Assembly (NCBI RefSeq): GCF_014268745.2
Contig: NZ_JABWRB020000001.1
Span: forward strand, 2,356,001-2,420,000
Length of the DNA: 64,000 nt
Direction of reading: 5' to 3'
DNA from: Pseudomonas zanjanensis
GTDB taxonomy: Bacteria; Pseudomonadota; Gammaproteobacteria; Pseudomonadales; Pseudomonadaceae
Made by a program: the position numbers and the translations under genes. Under the pieces are notes generated by a model, which was not told the DNA's origin, ran no database searches, and saw only the letters and a program-made list of their open reading frames with translations. How positions within the stretch are numbered: the stretch's first letter is position 1; each line of letters begins with the position of its first letter. This document shows, piece by piece, positions 42,223 through 52,427 of this stretch.

Positions 42223-44277
42223 CTAAACCTCAAGCACCAACGGCTCGCTCCCTTGGGCCGGCACGGCGCAGCAGATCAGCACTTCACCTTCGCCCACCGG
42301 TTCGGCCGGCTGGCTCAGGTAATGCACCTGGCCACGGCTCAAGCGGGTTTTGCAGGTGCCGCAGGAACCGCCGCGGCAACTGAATTCCGGTGTCAGGCCG
42401 CGCGCTTCGGCCAGCTCCAGCAGCGTTCCATTGCCAGGCTCCCAACGAGCTTCCTTGCCGGAACTGGCGAACAAGACCTTCACCGCCTCGCTCGCGGCCG
42501 GTACTTGCTGGGGCGCGGGGACACTGACCTCGATATCCCGCACAAGGGTGGAGGGCCCGAAGGTTTCCGCATGGATGCGGTCGTCAGGAATGCGCAATTT
42601 ACGCAGCCCGTCATACAGCGCCTGGGTAAAGCTGCCCGGCCCGCACAGATAGAAATCGTAGTCGTTGAGCGGCAGCAGCCGCTTGAGCAGTTCCACATCG
42701 ATCCGCCCTGCCAGATCGTAGCCTTCACCTGCCCCCGCCTCGGTGGGCGGTTGGCTGACCATGCGCAGCACCTGCAGCTTGTCGCCGGCACGGGCGGCCA
42801 ACTCGTCGATCTCTTCACGGAACGTCAGGTCGGCCACCGAGCGGGCGCTTTGCACCAGCCAGACCGGGCGCATGCGGCTGATGCGCTGCCCCTGGTAAAC
42901 CACCTCGCGCAACATCGACAACAGCGGCGTGATGCCCACCCCCGCAGCCAGCAACACCAACGGACGGTGCTCGGTGGGCTGGACCGTGAAGTGGCCCTGG
43001 GGCGCCCGCGCTTCGATCTCATGCAGCGCCCGCACCTGTTCATGCAGATGGGACGACACCGATCCATCGCGCTTGACGCTGATGCGCAGGAAATCATCCG
43101 ACGGTGCGCTGGAGACGCTATAGGTCCGGATCGACGGGGTTTTGTGCCCCTCCAACAAAATCCGCACGGGCACATGTTGCCCGGCTTCAAACCGGGGCAA
43201 ACCCAAGCCATCGCTCGCCTGTAGATAGAACGAGCGAATGTCGGGGCTCTCGTCCACCACCCGCTCAACTTGCAACGAACGCCAACGGCTGCGCAGCGCC
43301 TCGGCCTGCAAGCGCTCGGCGGCCTGCTCCCAACTGCCGGTCATCAATGAATTGGGCGAGTCGCCCTCGTCCTGGTCCTTCCAACGCAGCGCGATGGCGG
43401 CCGGGCGATGGACGATGCGCTGCGGCGTGAAGCGCAGCAGCCGCTCGGCGCCCTGGAAGGCACTGATCTCGGGATCGTCCAGCAGCACTTGCGCCGAACC
43501 GCTCATTTGCAGCAGATCGCCGGTCTGGAAATCGACGAACACCAGCCCGGCCCGTGGGTTGAGCAGGATATTGCCCAGGGTGTTGAAGAACAGATTGCCG
43601 GAAAAGTCCGGGATGGTCAGCGATCCGTCTTCGTCCATGCGTACGAAGCCCGGCTTGCCGCCGCGATGAGAGGCATCGACCTGCCGCTCGCCGTCACGCA
43701 CCACATAGGTGGCGATATAAAACGAATCGGCCGCCGTCACCAGGCGCCGCACCAACGGGTCCGAGGCGGTCAATTGACGCGGCGCAACAGCCTGCGCATC
43801 GACAAATTGGTACTGACGCAGATTGATGTAGCGAGGGCAGTTGCCGTAGGCCTGGCTCACGGCAATCTCCAGCCCTGGGGCAAGCTGACGACGCACGACG
43901 CCGTTCATGCGATTACGTCGCCGGGTGTGCAATTCGATCCCCAGCATGCCGATGGCATCGCCCTCGCCCATGCCTTCCTGGGCCGGGTCGTTCGGCTCGG
44001 GCTCGAGGTTGATGTGCAGGGTCTGCGGATCGGGCGAGTTCATGAAGCCCGGTTGTCCTGCGCGCAGGGTCGCCCAGACATCGCCTTGGCGATCCACCGC
44101 ACCCAGCACCACGAAAGGCAACTGGGCGTAGAACGCCCGGTGCTGGTCCGGCATCCACGTGCGGGCCAGTTGCCGTTGGCCGACACTGGCCATCATGTCG
44201 ACGGCCCCGACGGCGCGCTGCAGGGTCAGCTCGCCTTCGTGCCAGGGCGAGGTTTGGGCTTTCACGACTTCGTCCAT
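42223..44277 (-). CDS. PNPOx-like / ferredoxin-NAD(P) reductase / 2Fe-2S fusion protein
   Basis: A 684-aa three-part redox protein. Residues about 30-320 form a pyridoxamine-phosphate-oxidase-like split barrel (HRAFYAQLPFVVLGAVD). About 350-575 is an FAD/NAD(P) reductase module with RTYSVSSAP (FAD) and AAGVGITPLLSMLRE (NAD(P)). The last 90 residues are a plant-type 2Fe-2S ferredoxin with FSCRGGSCGTCKTRL and a final Cys in LICCAVPA. Electrons would flow from NAD(P)H through FAD to the iron-sulfur centre. The start at 44277 has GGAG 7 nt upstream. The acceptor is unknown. It may reduce a flavin or substrate bound at the split barrel (inference). Confidence 0.88.
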   Translation of the reverse strand: MDEVVKAQTSPWHEGELTLQRAVGAVDMMASVGQRQLARTWMPDQHRAFYAQLPFVVLGAVDRQGDVWATLRAGQPGFMNSPDPQTLHINLEPEPNDPAQEGMGEGDAIGMLGIELHTRRRNRMNGVVRRQLAPGLEIAVSQAYGNCPRYINLRQYQFVDAQAVAPRQLTASDPLVRRLVTAADSFYIATYVVRDGERQVDASHRGGKPGFVRMDEDGSLTIPDFSGNLFFNTLGNILLNPRAGLVFVDFQTGDLLQMSGSAQVLLDDPEISAFQGAERLLRFTPQRIVHRPAAIALRWKDQDEGDSPNSLMTGSWEQAAERLQAEALRSRWRSLQVERVVDESPDIRSFYLQASDGLGLPRFEAGQHVPVRILLEGHKTPSIRTYSVSSAPSDDFLRISVKRDGSVSSHLHEQVRALHEIEARAPQGHFTVQPTEHRPLVLLAAGVGITPLLSMLREVVYQGQRISRMRPVWLVQSARSVADLTFREEIDELAARAGDKLQVLRMVSQPPTEAGAGEGYDLAGRIDVELLKRLLPLNDYDFYLCGPGSFTQALYDGLRKLRIPDDRIHAETFGPSTLVRDIEVSVPAPQQVPAASEAVKVLFASSGKEARWEPGNGTLLELAEARGLTPEFSCRGGSCGTCKTRLSRGQVHYLSQPAEPVGEGEVLICCAVPAQGSEPLVLEV

Positions 44278-44451
44278 CAGCGACTCCTCGCACCCGCAGC
44301 ATGAATGCCTGCGCCAGTGCGCTACGGTTAGGGATTCTCCGCCAGCTTCTGCACGGGCGTGCAAGTGGCTGGCGTCATCTTCTGCCCAAAGCGGCTGCGC
44401 AGGAATACGCACAAACTGCAATCCACCGTTTCATAAAATGGAAGGATGGGC

Positions 44452-46059
44452 TCAGGTCCTGACACGGGCGAAATGCTTGGTCAATTCGAGCAGGGTCACC
44501 CGCAACTCCGGAGGTCGCACGGGCTTGGCCAGGATTGAAATGTTCATGTGGTGCAGCGAATGACGAATTCTTTCGATGTCATGGCCGGTCATGATCATGG
44601 CGGGGACTTCCCAGCCCCGTTGTTCCCGAATCGCGGCGATGCATTCGGAACCGGAGACCTTCGTACCCAGGTCGAAGTCGGCAATGATGATGTCGCAGTC
44701 ACTGGTCACGCCGACCCCGTCGCTATGGGTTTCCACTTCGCAGCCCCATTTCTCCAATAGCGCGGACGTCGCCATCAGCACGTTGGCGTCATCCTCTACC
44801 AGGCACACCCGCAAACCCTGCAAACGGCCTTGCGTGGGCACCGGCCTGTGTGCCGCGACCCTTGGCGCGACCGTTTCCAGCCCCTGGATCATCGCGCGTG
44901 TACCCTTGCCCAGCCGGGAGTCCAACCGGATGTCCAGGTTGATCAACTGGCTGATGCGCTTGACGATGGACAACCCCAGGCCCAGCCCTTCGACGTCCTT
45001 GTCCCGGACGTGGCGTACCCGATAGAACTCCTTGAATACCTCGGACAGATGCTCGGCGGCAATGCCCCGGCCCTTGTCGTAAATGACAATGGCGACGCCA
45101 CGGCCTCTGGGACGCACGCCGATCAACACCGGTTGGCCGGGGGCATATTTGAGCGTATTGGAGATCAGGTTCTGCACCATGGTCGCCAACAGCCCGGCGT
45201 TGACATTGACCCAGTGCCGACAAGGCCGCAGGCGCAACTCGACACCGGCCCAGCGGGCGGCTTCGGTGTTCTGCTTGACCACGTCCTGGAGCAACGTGCC
45301 CAGGTGCACGGGTTCGGCCTGCGGTTCAAGTTGGCCGTTATCGAGGGTGTAGATATCCAGGATCGAACGAAACAGCTGCGACACGATGTGCAACGAGCGG
45401 TCGATATTGTCTACCAGTCGCAACTCTTCCTGCCCCAGCCGGGCATCGCGCAGGCAAGCGGTAAACAAACCGATTGAGTGAATCGGCTGGCGCAAGTCAT
45501 GGCTGGCCTGGGCCAGGAAGCGGGATTTTTCCTGGTTCGCGGCAGTCGCCTCTTCCGAAGCGATGCGGGTACGGGTCAGCAGGATATGCGCGTAGGCAGG
45601 CACCACGATGGTGGTGACGATCAGCATCAGGAACAGGTAGGGCTGGCCACGCCAGAACGGCGTGAGCAGGAAAATCACCACCAGGGTCGCCAGGGCGATA
45701 GCGGTTGCCAGCGCCAGGTAGCGCGAGCCGAAACGCATGCCATTGCCCAACGTGACCCAGAGCAATGCAGCGTACACCGGTAGCAGTCCCTCCCCACCCA
45801 CGATCAAGGCGAAGGCGAGGCTTGCGTAATCCAGGGTCATCGCAAAAAGACGACGCAGGAAAAAGTGCCCGGGCCAACGCTTGATCGCCATCCGCAGCGG
45901 GACCGCGGCACCAAAGAAAAAGGCCATGTACCACAGGATCGGTACATAGGTTTCGAAATCACTGGCCAGACAGGCCACCACAATGATGTAGAGCGCGGTG
46001 CAGGCACCGACCGTCAACCTCAACGTCGCCTGATCAAGCTCGCTATTCTTTTCCGTCAT
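44452..46059 (-). CDS. Hybrid sensor histidine kinase/response regulator (paralogue A)
   Basis: A 535-aa inner-membrane hybrid kinase. Six or so hydrophobic segments occupy about 12-165. A short linker leads to HisKA with the atypical H box [14 protein letters not shown] (about 190), HATPase ([25 protein letters not shown]) and a C-terminal receiver with ED pair (VCLVEDDAN), phospho-Asp in IIADFDLG, Thr in MTGHD and Lys in AKPVRPP. The start at 46059 aligns with the paralogue's N-terminus; 46095 is possible. It is divergent from the LuxR-type regulator at 46161, its likely partner, and near identical in its middle to the kinase at 47710. Confidence 0.88.
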   Translation of the reverse strand: MTEKNSELDQATLRLTVGACTALYIIVVACLASDFETYVPILWYMAFFFGAAVPLRMAIKRWPGHFFLRRLFAMTLDYASLAFALIVGGEGLLPVYAALLWVTLGNGMRFGSRYLALATAIALATLVVIFLLTPFWRGQPYLFLMLIVTTIVVPAYAHILLTRTRIASEEATAANQEKSRFLAQASHDLRQPIHSIGLFTACLRDARLGQEELRLVDNIDRSLHIVSQLFRSILDIYTLDNGQLEPQAEPVHLGTLLQDVVKQNTEAARWAGVELRLRPCRHWVNVNAGLLATMVQNLISNTLKYAPGQPVLIGVRPRGRGVAIVIYDKGRGIAAEHLSEVFKEFYRVRHVRDKDVEGLGLGLSIVKRISQLINLDIRLDSRLGKGTRAMIQGLETVAPRVAAHRPVPTQGRLQGLRVCLVEDDANVLMATSALLEKWGCEVETHSDGVGVTSDCDIIIADFDLGTKVSGSECIAAIREQRGWEVPAMIMTGHDIERIRHSLHHMNISILAKPVRPPELRVTLLELTKHFARVRT

Positions 46060-46160
46060 ATTCAAAGGATTATTCCAACATGAAAGTTGTTTCAAACTTG
46101 AAACCCAAGGGGGCAGTTTAGGTTACGATGCGCGAACTTGAAGTCAGAAGGATCTGAAGC

Positions 46161-46799
46161 ATGACCTGCCGAGTTATTGTGGCCGATGACCATCCTTTGT
46201 TTCGCGAAGGTATGTTAAGGACCATTGAACGGCTTCTGCCGACGGCCACCATAGAACAAGCTGGTAATCTGGACGAAGTGCTGGCTCTGGCGCGGTCCGG
46301 CATCGAAGTGGACTCCTTGGTGCTGGATTTGCGCTTCCCCGGTATTAAATCGCTGCAGGTCATAAGCCAGTTGCGTCATGAATTCAAACGCACCTCGATC
46401 ATTGTGGTTTCGATGGTGGATGACAGGGATGTTATTTCCCAGGTCATGGCGCTGGGTGCCGACGGTTTCATCGGCAAGAATATCGACCCCGCCGATATCG
46501 CCGACGCCATCATGGCGATTCGCGAAGGCGAAGTAGTGGTCAAGTATCAGGCGGAAAACGCCATCCTCGATGATGCACTTTCGCAACTGACCGCTCGTCA
46601 GCGACAAGTGCTTGGTTTGATCGCCGCCGGCAAGACCAACAAGGAAATAGCCCGGGCGCTGGGCATTTCCCCCTTCACGGTACGCATCCATGTCTCAAGC
46701 CTGCTCAAATCCCTGGGTGTTCCCACACGTTCAGCGGCTGCGGCGCAATTTCCCAACGTTTCAGGCGATGGCCGATGGTTGGGCAAACCGCAGACGTGA
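46161..46799 (+). CDS. LuxR/NarL-type response regulator
   Basis: A 212-aa regulator with a receiver (about 1-120) and a LuxR-type HTH (about 145-200; [22 protein letters not shown]). The receiver has [11 protein letters not shown], phospho-Asp in LVLDLRFPG (about 55) and a KNI segment at the lysine position. It lies between two duplicated hybrid kinases and is the only stand-alone regulator there, so it may receive phosphate from either (inference). Confidence 0.9.
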   Translation: MTCRVIVADDHPLFREGMLRTIERLLPTATIEQAGNLDEVLALARSGIEVDSLVLDLRFPGIKSLQVISQLRHEFKRTSIIVVSMVDDRDVISQVMALGADGFIGKNIDPADIADAIMAIREGEVVVKYQAENAILDDALSQLTARQRQVLGLIAAGKTNKEIARALGISPFTVRIHVSSLLKSLGVPTRSAAAAQFPNVSGDGRWLGKPQT

Positions 46800-47118
46800 A
46801 GGTATGACGTCGTGAATAATCATTGAGCGTTATCCCCCCTGCCCGCCGCCAAGGCCATAGCACACTTGTACTATAGCTTCGCTCCGTACTCTCCCCCTAA
46901 GCTGAAGACGCTCTGAAAAAAGCGGCTCGAACAGCCAAACATAAAACAAAACCAACGCGCCATACAGACGCCGTGCCGTATCACTGTGCCTATTGAAAAG
47001 TTACGGCGTGCCAAGCCCGTGGATTAAATAAATCGATCGGCGGCGCAATGCTGGATCAACTTCACCGTCTGCCCGGTTGAAGTGGAAGGGTCCTGACATC
47101 AACTCAAGGAAAGTCATT
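46800..47118. other. 319-bp gap between LuxR regulator and lipoprotein gene
   Basis: No gene is seen. The region contains the pyrimidine tract CCCCCCTGCCCGCC and the segment CTTGTACTATAGCTTCG around 46866-46882 followed by CCGTACTCTCCCCCTAAG. It may hold the promoter and leader of the lipoprotein gene; no clear sigma-70 pair or terminator was identified. Confidence 0.3.
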
Positions 47119-47616
47119 ATGTCCTTCAACTATGGAAAAACACTTGGAAATGGATTGGCACTGTGCGTGCTGGCGGGCGTACTCAACGGCTGTGCAAACA
47201 CCGGGGACTTGGGTAAGTTGATGAACACCCTGAACCAGGGAACCCAGAAATACGACGTCACCTACCTCAAGCAAACGATCATTCCGGGCAAGACGACAAA
47301 AGGCCAGATCACGCAGATGTTCGGTGCGCCGACCAACGAGGAACTCAATTCGACCAGCACCAGCAACGAGTCGAACTGGACCTATGAAAAGAATGATGAG
47401 GGCCTCGATAAGTACATGAAGCTGGCCCATAAGTACGTGTCGACCGAAACGAGCCTGAAGATGTATGAAACCTCGGCACAACTGGCGAAGGCACAAACCG
47501 TGGCCAACGACGTCAGCAGCGTGACCGGCACGAAAACAGGCCAAAGCCAGACCCAGGGTTCGGTATTGACCATCTATTTCGTCGACGACGTTGTGAAGTA
47601 CTACAGGGTCTACTGA
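47119..47616 (+). CDS. Putative lipoprotein with BamE/SmpA-like segment
   Basis: A 165-aa protein with a lipoprotein signal peptide: hydrophobic core about 10-24 and lipobox LNGC, giving mature Cys25. The segment IIPGKTTKGQITQMFGAPTNEE resembles the BamE/SmpA repeat (a helix followed by a strand pair), and the C-terminus has a TIYFVDDVVKYYRVY strand as in that fold. The start at 47119 has AAGGA 8 nt upstream. It lies between the LuxR regulator and the second hybrid kinase; a role in sensing envelope state is possible but unsupported. Confidence 0.72.
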   Translation: MSFNYGKTLGNGLALCVLAGVLNGCANTGDLGKLMNTLNQGTQKYDVTYLKQTIIPGKTTKGQITQMFGAPTNEELNSTSTSNESNWTYEKNDEGLDKYMKLAHKYVSTETSLKMYETSAQLAKAQTVANDVSSVTGTKTGQSQTQGSVLTIYFVDDVVKYYRVY

Positions 47617-47632
47617 CGCAATGGCGCCATCC

Positions 47633-47666
47633 GTTGGGGACGGCGTCCAGCCTGTCCCCAACTTTC
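47633..47666 (+). terminator. Rho-independent terminator candidate after the lipoprotein gene
   Basis: GTTGGGGAC and GTCCCCAAC form a perfect 9-bp stem with a 12-nt loop, followed by TTTC. It starts 17 bp after the lipoprotein stop and 77 bp before the second hybrid kinase, so the two genes are probably separate transcripts. Confidence 0.6.
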
Positions 47667-47709
47667 ACCCAGGCTAGCGGCTACGCTTGGAGGCATCAGA
47701 AGTCTTGAG

Positions 47710-49359
47710 ATGCCAAAGCCGGTGGAAAAGAACAGCGAATTCGACCAAGCCACGTTACGCCTGACCGTCAGCGCCTGTGCGCTCGTGTATATCGGCATCC
47801 TGGCCGGCCTGTATCCAGAAGACGCCGCCAGCTACGTGCCCATCATTATTTACATCGGCACGTTCATTTTCGTCTCGGTGTTCCTGCGCATGATCATCAA
47901 GCGCTGGCCGGGACACTTCTTCTGGCGACGCCTGTTCACGATGCTGCATGACTACACAGGCATCGCGTTCGCGATGGTGCTGGGAGGTGAAACTGCACTG
48001 CCGATCTACGCAGCACTGCTCTGGGTAACCTTGGGTAATGGCATGCGTTTCGGCTCGCGCTACCTGGCGCTGGCAACCGCTATCGCGCTGGCGACCCTGG
48101 TGGTGATTTTCTGCCTTCAGCCCTTCTGGCGTACCCAGCCCTACATGTTCCTCATGCTGATCGTCACCACCATCGTGGTGCCAGCCTATGCGCATATCCT
48201 GCTGACCCGTACCCGTATCGCTTCGGAAGAGGCGATTGCCGCGAACCAGGAGAAGTCGCGCTTCCTCGCCCAGGCCAGCCACGACCTGCGCCAACCGATC
48301 CACTCCATCGGCCTGTTCACCGCCTGCCTGCGTGACGCCAGGCTGGGCATGGAAGAACTGCGGCTAGTGGACAATATCGACCGCTCGCTGCACACCGTCT
48401 CGCAGTTGTTCCGTTCGATCCTCGATATCTACACCCTGGACCACGGCAAGCTCGTACCTCAGGCCGACACCATTCACTTAGGGACTCTATTGCAAGAAGT
48501 GGTCAAGCAGAACACCGAGGCGGCTCGCTGGGCCGGGGTCGAACTGCGCCTGCGCACCTGCCCTTATTGGGTCAACGTCAATCCAGGCATGCTGACCACA
48601 ATGGTCCAGAACCTGCTGTCCAACGCCCTCAAATACGCGCCTGGCCAGCCGGTGTTGATTGGCGTACGGCGCCGGGGCAAGCGCTTGGCCGTGGTGATCT
48701 ACGACAAGGGCCGTGGCATCGCCGCCGAACATTTGCCCGAAGTGTTCAAGGAGTTCTACCGCGTGCGCCATGTCCGAGACAAGGATGTCGAGGGCCTTGG
48801 CCTGGGCCTGTCCATCGTCAAGCGCATCAGCCAGATACTCGACGTCGATATACACATCCGCTCCAAGGTCGGCCAAGGCACCCAAGTGGCGATCAGCGGC
48901 CTGGAGCTGGCGGCGCCAAGGGCCATGGAGCCCAAGGTGACGCCCGTCCAGCATCGTCTGGACGGATTACGGGTGTGCTTGGTAGAGGACGACGCCAACG
49001 TTCTGATGGCGACGTCGGCACTTCTGGAAAAATGGGGTTGCGAGGTTGAAACCCACAGCGACGGCGAGGGACTGACCAGCGATGGCGACATTGTCATCGC
49101 CGATTTCGACCTGGGCACGAAAGTCTCGGGCGCCGAGTGCATTGCCGCGATACGCGAGCAGCGCGGCTGGCAAGTCCCGGCGTTGGTCATCACCGGGCAT
49201 GAGATCGAGCGGATACGTCAATCGCTGCACAGCCTGAACATCTCGGTGCTGGCCAAGCCCGTGCGACCGCCGGAGCTGCGAGCGGTATTGCTCGAGCTCG
49301 TCAAGCGCATGGATCGCAAGGGCGTGGACTCAGCTCACCTCAACCCACCCAGCCGATAG
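47710..49359 (+). CDS. Hybrid sensor histidine kinase/response regulator (paralogue B)
   Basis: A 549-aa inner-membrane hybrid kinase with the same layout as the one at 44452-46059: hydrophobic N-terminal half, [15 protein letters not shown] box, HATPase, and a C-terminal receiver with VEDDAN, IADFDLG, ITGHE and AKPVRPP. Long stretches of protein and DNA are almost identical to paralogue A, while the first 90 residues and the kinase-receiver linker differ. The 3' end overlaps the convergent chemotaxis gene by 20 bp. The variable N-terminus suggests different signals feeding a common output (inference). Confidence 0.88.
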   Translation: MPKPVEKNSEFDQATLRLTVSACALVYIGILAGLYPEDAASYVPIIIYIGTFIFVSVFLRMIIKRWPGHFFWRRLFTMLHDYTGIAFAMVLGGETALPIYAALLWVTLGNGMRFGSRYLALATAIALATLVVIFCLQPFWRTQPYMFLMLIVTTIVVPAYAHILLTRTRIASEEAIAANQEKSRFLAQASHDLRQPIHSIGLFTACLRDARLGMEELRLVDNIDRSLHTVSQLFRSILDIYTLDHGKLVPQADTIHLGTLLQEVVKQNTEAARWAGVELRLRTCPYWVNVNPGMLTTMVQNLLSNALKYAPGQPVLIGVRRRGKRLAVVIYDKGRGIAAEHLPEVFKEFYRVRHVRDKDVEGLGLGLSIVKRISQILDVDIHIRSKVGQGTQVAISGLELAAPRAMEPKVTPVQHRLDGLRVCLVEDDANVLMATSALLEKWGCEVETHSDGEGLTSDGDIVIADFDLGTKVSGAECIAAIREQRGWQVPALVITGHEIERIRQSLHSLNISVLAKPVRPPELRAVLLELVKRMDRKGVDSAHLNPPSR

Positions 49360-50695
49360 CCGTCTTGGGAATCACCTCGGACTCGTCGAGCTTGGACGCA
49401 AACATACTCACCGCATCGAGGGCATCGGTGGTCCCGTTCCGGATCTGCACGATGACCGATCCGGCCTGGTCTGCCAGGGTGACGCCACGCAAGGCGCCCT
49501 CATGGGTGACGTTCATGCTCGCGACGGCATCGCGGGTTTCGGAGAGGATCATGCCGATCATTTCGGCAATCTCCGACGTGGAGCGACTGGTGCGCCCGGC
49601 CAGTTGCCGGACCTCGTCGGCCACCACCGCGAAGCCCCTCCCCTGGTCGCCGGCTCGTGCCGCCTCGATGGCCGCGTTGAGGGCCAGCAGGTTGGTCTGG
49701 TCGGCAATGCCGCGAATGGTGTTGACGATGGCGGTGATCTCTTCCGAACGCGCCCCCAGTTGCCCAACCAGGCGCGCGGAGGCGCCGATGTTGTCGGCGA
49801 TTTCGCGCATTTCCTTGGCGGTTTGATGGATCACCAGAGCGCCCTGTTCAGCCACGCGCTCGGTCTCGGCGGAAATGTGGTAAGCCCGGGACGCGCCGCG
49901 CGAATCCTCTTCGAATTTCTCCACCCGCTCGGTGATGTCACTGGCGAACTTCACGATCTTGCACAGCTTGCCTTCGGCGTCGTAGACCGGGTTGTAGCTG
50001 GCTTCCAGCCAGACGACTCTGCCGTTCTTGCCGAGGCGCTTGAATTGACCGCTGAAAAACTCACCGGCGTTAAGACGACGCCAGAAATCGCTGTACTCCG
50101 AGCTGCCCACCAGGCTCGGTTCACAAAACATCCGGTGGTGCTTGCCCTTGAGCTCAGCCAGTGAGTAATTCATCACATTCATGAAGTTGTCGTTGGCGGT
50201 CAGGATGTTGCCGCCCAGGTCGAATTCGATCACCGCCATGGCCCGGTCGAGGGCCGCCAGCCGGCCACGGGTTTCGGCCTCAGTGGCCACTTTGACAGTC
50301 ACATCGAGTGCGTACTTGACCACTTTCGCGACGCGGCCTTGTTCATCGAGTACCGGGTTATAGCTGGCTTCCAGCCACACGTTCTGGCCTGAAGCACTGC
50401 GGCGCTGAAACGTGCCGGACACGAATTGACCGGCGCGCAACTGGTTCCAGAATTCACGGTATTCGGCGCTGCCCGCCAGCGCCGGGGTGCAGAAATCCCG
50501 ATGGGACAGGCTAGTCACTTGCTCCGCACGGTAGCCCATGGTTTTCAGAAAGTTCTCGTTCGCCCGCAGCACCTTGCCGTCGGGACTGAATTCGATAACC
50601 GCCATCGACCGCTCAAGGGCGCCGACCAGTCCCTTGTAGGTTGCCAATTCGGCCGTCCTAGCCGTCAGTTCGTTTTTTAGTGTTTTATTAAACAT
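49340..50695 (-). CDS. Soluble double-PAS chemotaxis transducer (BdlA-like)
   Basis: A 451-aa cytoplasmic protein without transmembrane segments. Two tandem PAS domains (about 22-135 and 145-258) have parallel motifs, [10 protein letters not shown] and [10 protein letters not shown], each with a WLEASYNPV strand. A shortened MCP signalling domain follows with the tip [19 protein letters not shown]. This layout is that of the P. aeruginosa biofilm dispersion regulator BdlA and of Aer-like soluble transducers. PAS domains of this type often bind haem or FAD. It could couple redox or oxygen state to motility or biofilm dispersal. Confidence 0.87.
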   Translation of the reverse strand: MFNKTLKNELTARTAELATYKGLVGALERSMAVIEFSPDGKVLRANENFLKTMGYRAEQVTSLSHRDFCTPALAGSAEYREFWNQLRAGQFVSGTFQRRSASGQNVWLEASYNPVLDEQGRVAKVVKYALDVTVKVATEAETRGRLAALDRAMAVIEFDLGGNILTANDNFMNVMNYSLAELKGKHHRMFCEPSLVGSSEYSDFWRRLNAGEFFSGQFKRLGKNGRVVWLEASYNPVYDAEGKLCKIVKFASDITERVEKFEEDSRGASRAYHISAETERVAEQGALVIHQTAKEMREIADNIGASARLVGQLGARSEEITAIVNTIRGIADQTNLLALNAAIEAARAGDQGRGFAVVADEVRQLAGRTSRSTSEIAEMIGMILSETRDAVASMNVTHEGALRGVTLADQAGSVIVQIRNGTTDALDAVSMFASKLDESEVIPKTAIGWVG

Positions 50696-50779
50696 GACGT
50701 ACCCTCGGTGAACCCTGAAAGTAACCGGACCTTCTATTCATATCGGCGGGTTGGCTGGGGGCTGAACGGTACGGCGTAA

Positions 50780-51685
50780 TTATGTTTCGGCGCCAAAACC
50801 CACCGAATCCATCAACCAGCTTCTAAAGGCCTGCACTTTTGGCGAATCGGCCAGTTCATGGGGGGTGACGAAATAGAAGCCCAGGTCGGACCTCAAGCGC
50901 AGGTCAAAGGGTGCTACCAGTCGTCCAGCCCTCAGGTCATCCTCGACATAGGTTGAGCGACCGATGCACACACCCAGGCCGTCCACCGCTGCCTGTACGG
51001 CCATCATGGCCAGGTCGAATGTCAGCCGGCTGCCTTCGGCCAGTTTTGTGGGTTGGCCGGCGGCGCTCAGCCACGCGCTCCAATCGCCGCTGGTCACCCC
51101 GCTGATTTGCAACAACGTGTGCTGGGCCAGGTCGTCCGGGGTCCGCAACGCGGTCGGACCTTGCAGCAACCTGGGGCTGCACACCGGGAAGATGTCATCG
51201 GCCATCAGCCAGTCGGCACGCACGCCCTTCCAGTCGCCGACACCGTAACGGATGGCCGCATCGATGCCGCCCTTGCGCAAATCCACCCGTTCAGTGGACG
51301 CCGTGACGCGCACATCGATAGTGGGACACGCCTGCTGGAACGACGCCAGCCGCGGCAGCAGCCATTTGGAGGCAAATGAAACCAGCGTACTGATCGTCAA
51401 GACACTGTTGTTGCGGCTCTCCAGCAACATCTCCGTGCAATAGCGCAACTCATGGAAGGCCGAACGAACGCCGGGGAAATAGGCCTGGCCTTCGTTTGTC
51501 AGGGCCAAACCGTCCTTGAGCCGCAAGAACAAGCGCACCCCCAGCTCCTCTTCGAGCCGGCGAATTTGATGACTGATCGCTGTCTGGGTGACGTTCAGCT
51601 CTTCGGCAGCCTTGGTAAAACTCATGTGTCGAGCTGCCGATTCGAAGGCTTTCAGGCCGTTCAAGGATGGGATTTTGTCGGCCAT
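50780..51685 (-). CDS. LysR-family regulator (GcvA type)
   Basis: A 301-aa LysR regulator of the GcvA/AmpR subgroup: PSLNGLKAFESAARHMSFTKAAEELNVTQTAISHQI at the N-terminus contains the HTH, and the effector domain begins about 92. It is divergent from the glutathione transferase gene at 51799, which it probably regulates. Confidence 0.9.
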   Translation of the reverse strand: MADKIPSLNGLKAFESAARHMSFTKAAEELNVTQTAISHQIRRLEEELGVRLFLRLKDGLALTNEGQAYFPGVRSAFHELRYCTEMLLESRNNSVLTISTLVSFASKWLLPRLASFQQACPTIDVRVTASTERVDLRKGGIDAAIRYGVGDWKGVRADWLMADDIFPVCSPRLLQGPTALRTPDDLAQHTLLQISGVTSGDWSAWLSAAGQPTKLAEGSRLTFDLAMMAVQAAVDGLGVCIGRSTYVEDDLRAGRLVAPFDLRLRSDLGFYFVTPHELADSPKVQAFRSWLMDSVGFGAET

Positions 51686-51798
51686 GATGGGGGCGCATGC
51701 TCATGAGATTTTGTCATACGCTAGCACTGAAGATGTCCTTTGAAAATGTTCCGGTCTTCACGGATTCTGCCGGCATATCCCCCATTCTTGAGGAAACC

Positions 51799-52398
51799 AT
51801 GGAACTGTACTTCGCGCCCCTGACCTGCTCGTTGTCCCCGCACATCGTGTTGCGGGAATTGGGCTTGCCCTTTGAATTGATCCGGGTCGACAACAAGACC
51901 AAGCGCACCGCCGACGGACGCGACTTCCTTAGCATCAACCCCAAGGGTTACGTGGCCGCCTTGGTGCTGGATAACGGTGAGGTCCTGACCGAGGGGCCCG
52001 CCATCGTTCAGTATCTGGCCGATCGGGTCCCCGGAAATACACTTGCGCCGGCCAATGGCACTTGGGAGCGAGTTCGTCTGCAGGAATGGTTGAACTTCAT
52101 CAGCACCGAGATCCACAGCGGCTGTGCCCCGCTGTTCAATGCCGATATCGCCGAGTCAACCAAGGCAATCTTCAAGGCAAGACTGTTCAAGCGCCTGGAC
52201 TACCTCAGCCAGGCCCTTGAGCAACAGGATTACCTGATGGGCCGCTTCGGCCTGGCCGACGCGTATCTATTCACCGTTTTGACTTGGTTGCCGTTGTTCA
52301 ACATCGCGATCGGCGACTGGCCGGTACTGGCGTCGTTCATGGCCCGAATGGCGGCACGGCCCAGCGTCCGGGCGGCGATGGCGGCAGAAGCGGCATAA
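51799..52398 (+). CDS. Glutathione S-transferase
   Basis: A 199-aa GST. The N-terminal thioredoxin-like domain starts MELYFAPLTCSLSPHIVLRE and carries the catalytic Cys/Ser region at 10-13 of the bacterial beta class, with the NPKGYVAAL and TEGPAIVQYLAD glutathione-binding motifs. The C-terminal helical domain follows. The start at 51799 has AGGA 5 nt upstream; the frame extends further to 51697 but without GST similarity. It is divergent from a GcvA-type LysR gene. Confidence 0.9.
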   Translation: MELYFAPLTCSLSPHIVLRELGLPFELIRVDNKTKRTADGRDFLSINPKGYVAALVLDNGEVLTEGPAIVQYLADRVPGNTLAPANGTWERVRLQEWLNFISTEIHSGCAPLFNADIAESTKAIFKARLFKRLDYLSQALEQQDYLMGRFGLADAYLFTVLTWLPLFNIAIGDWPVLASFMARMAARPSVRAAMAAEAA

Positions 52399-52427
52399 TC
52401 CATCCCAGTGCAAACTGACCCAACGCT

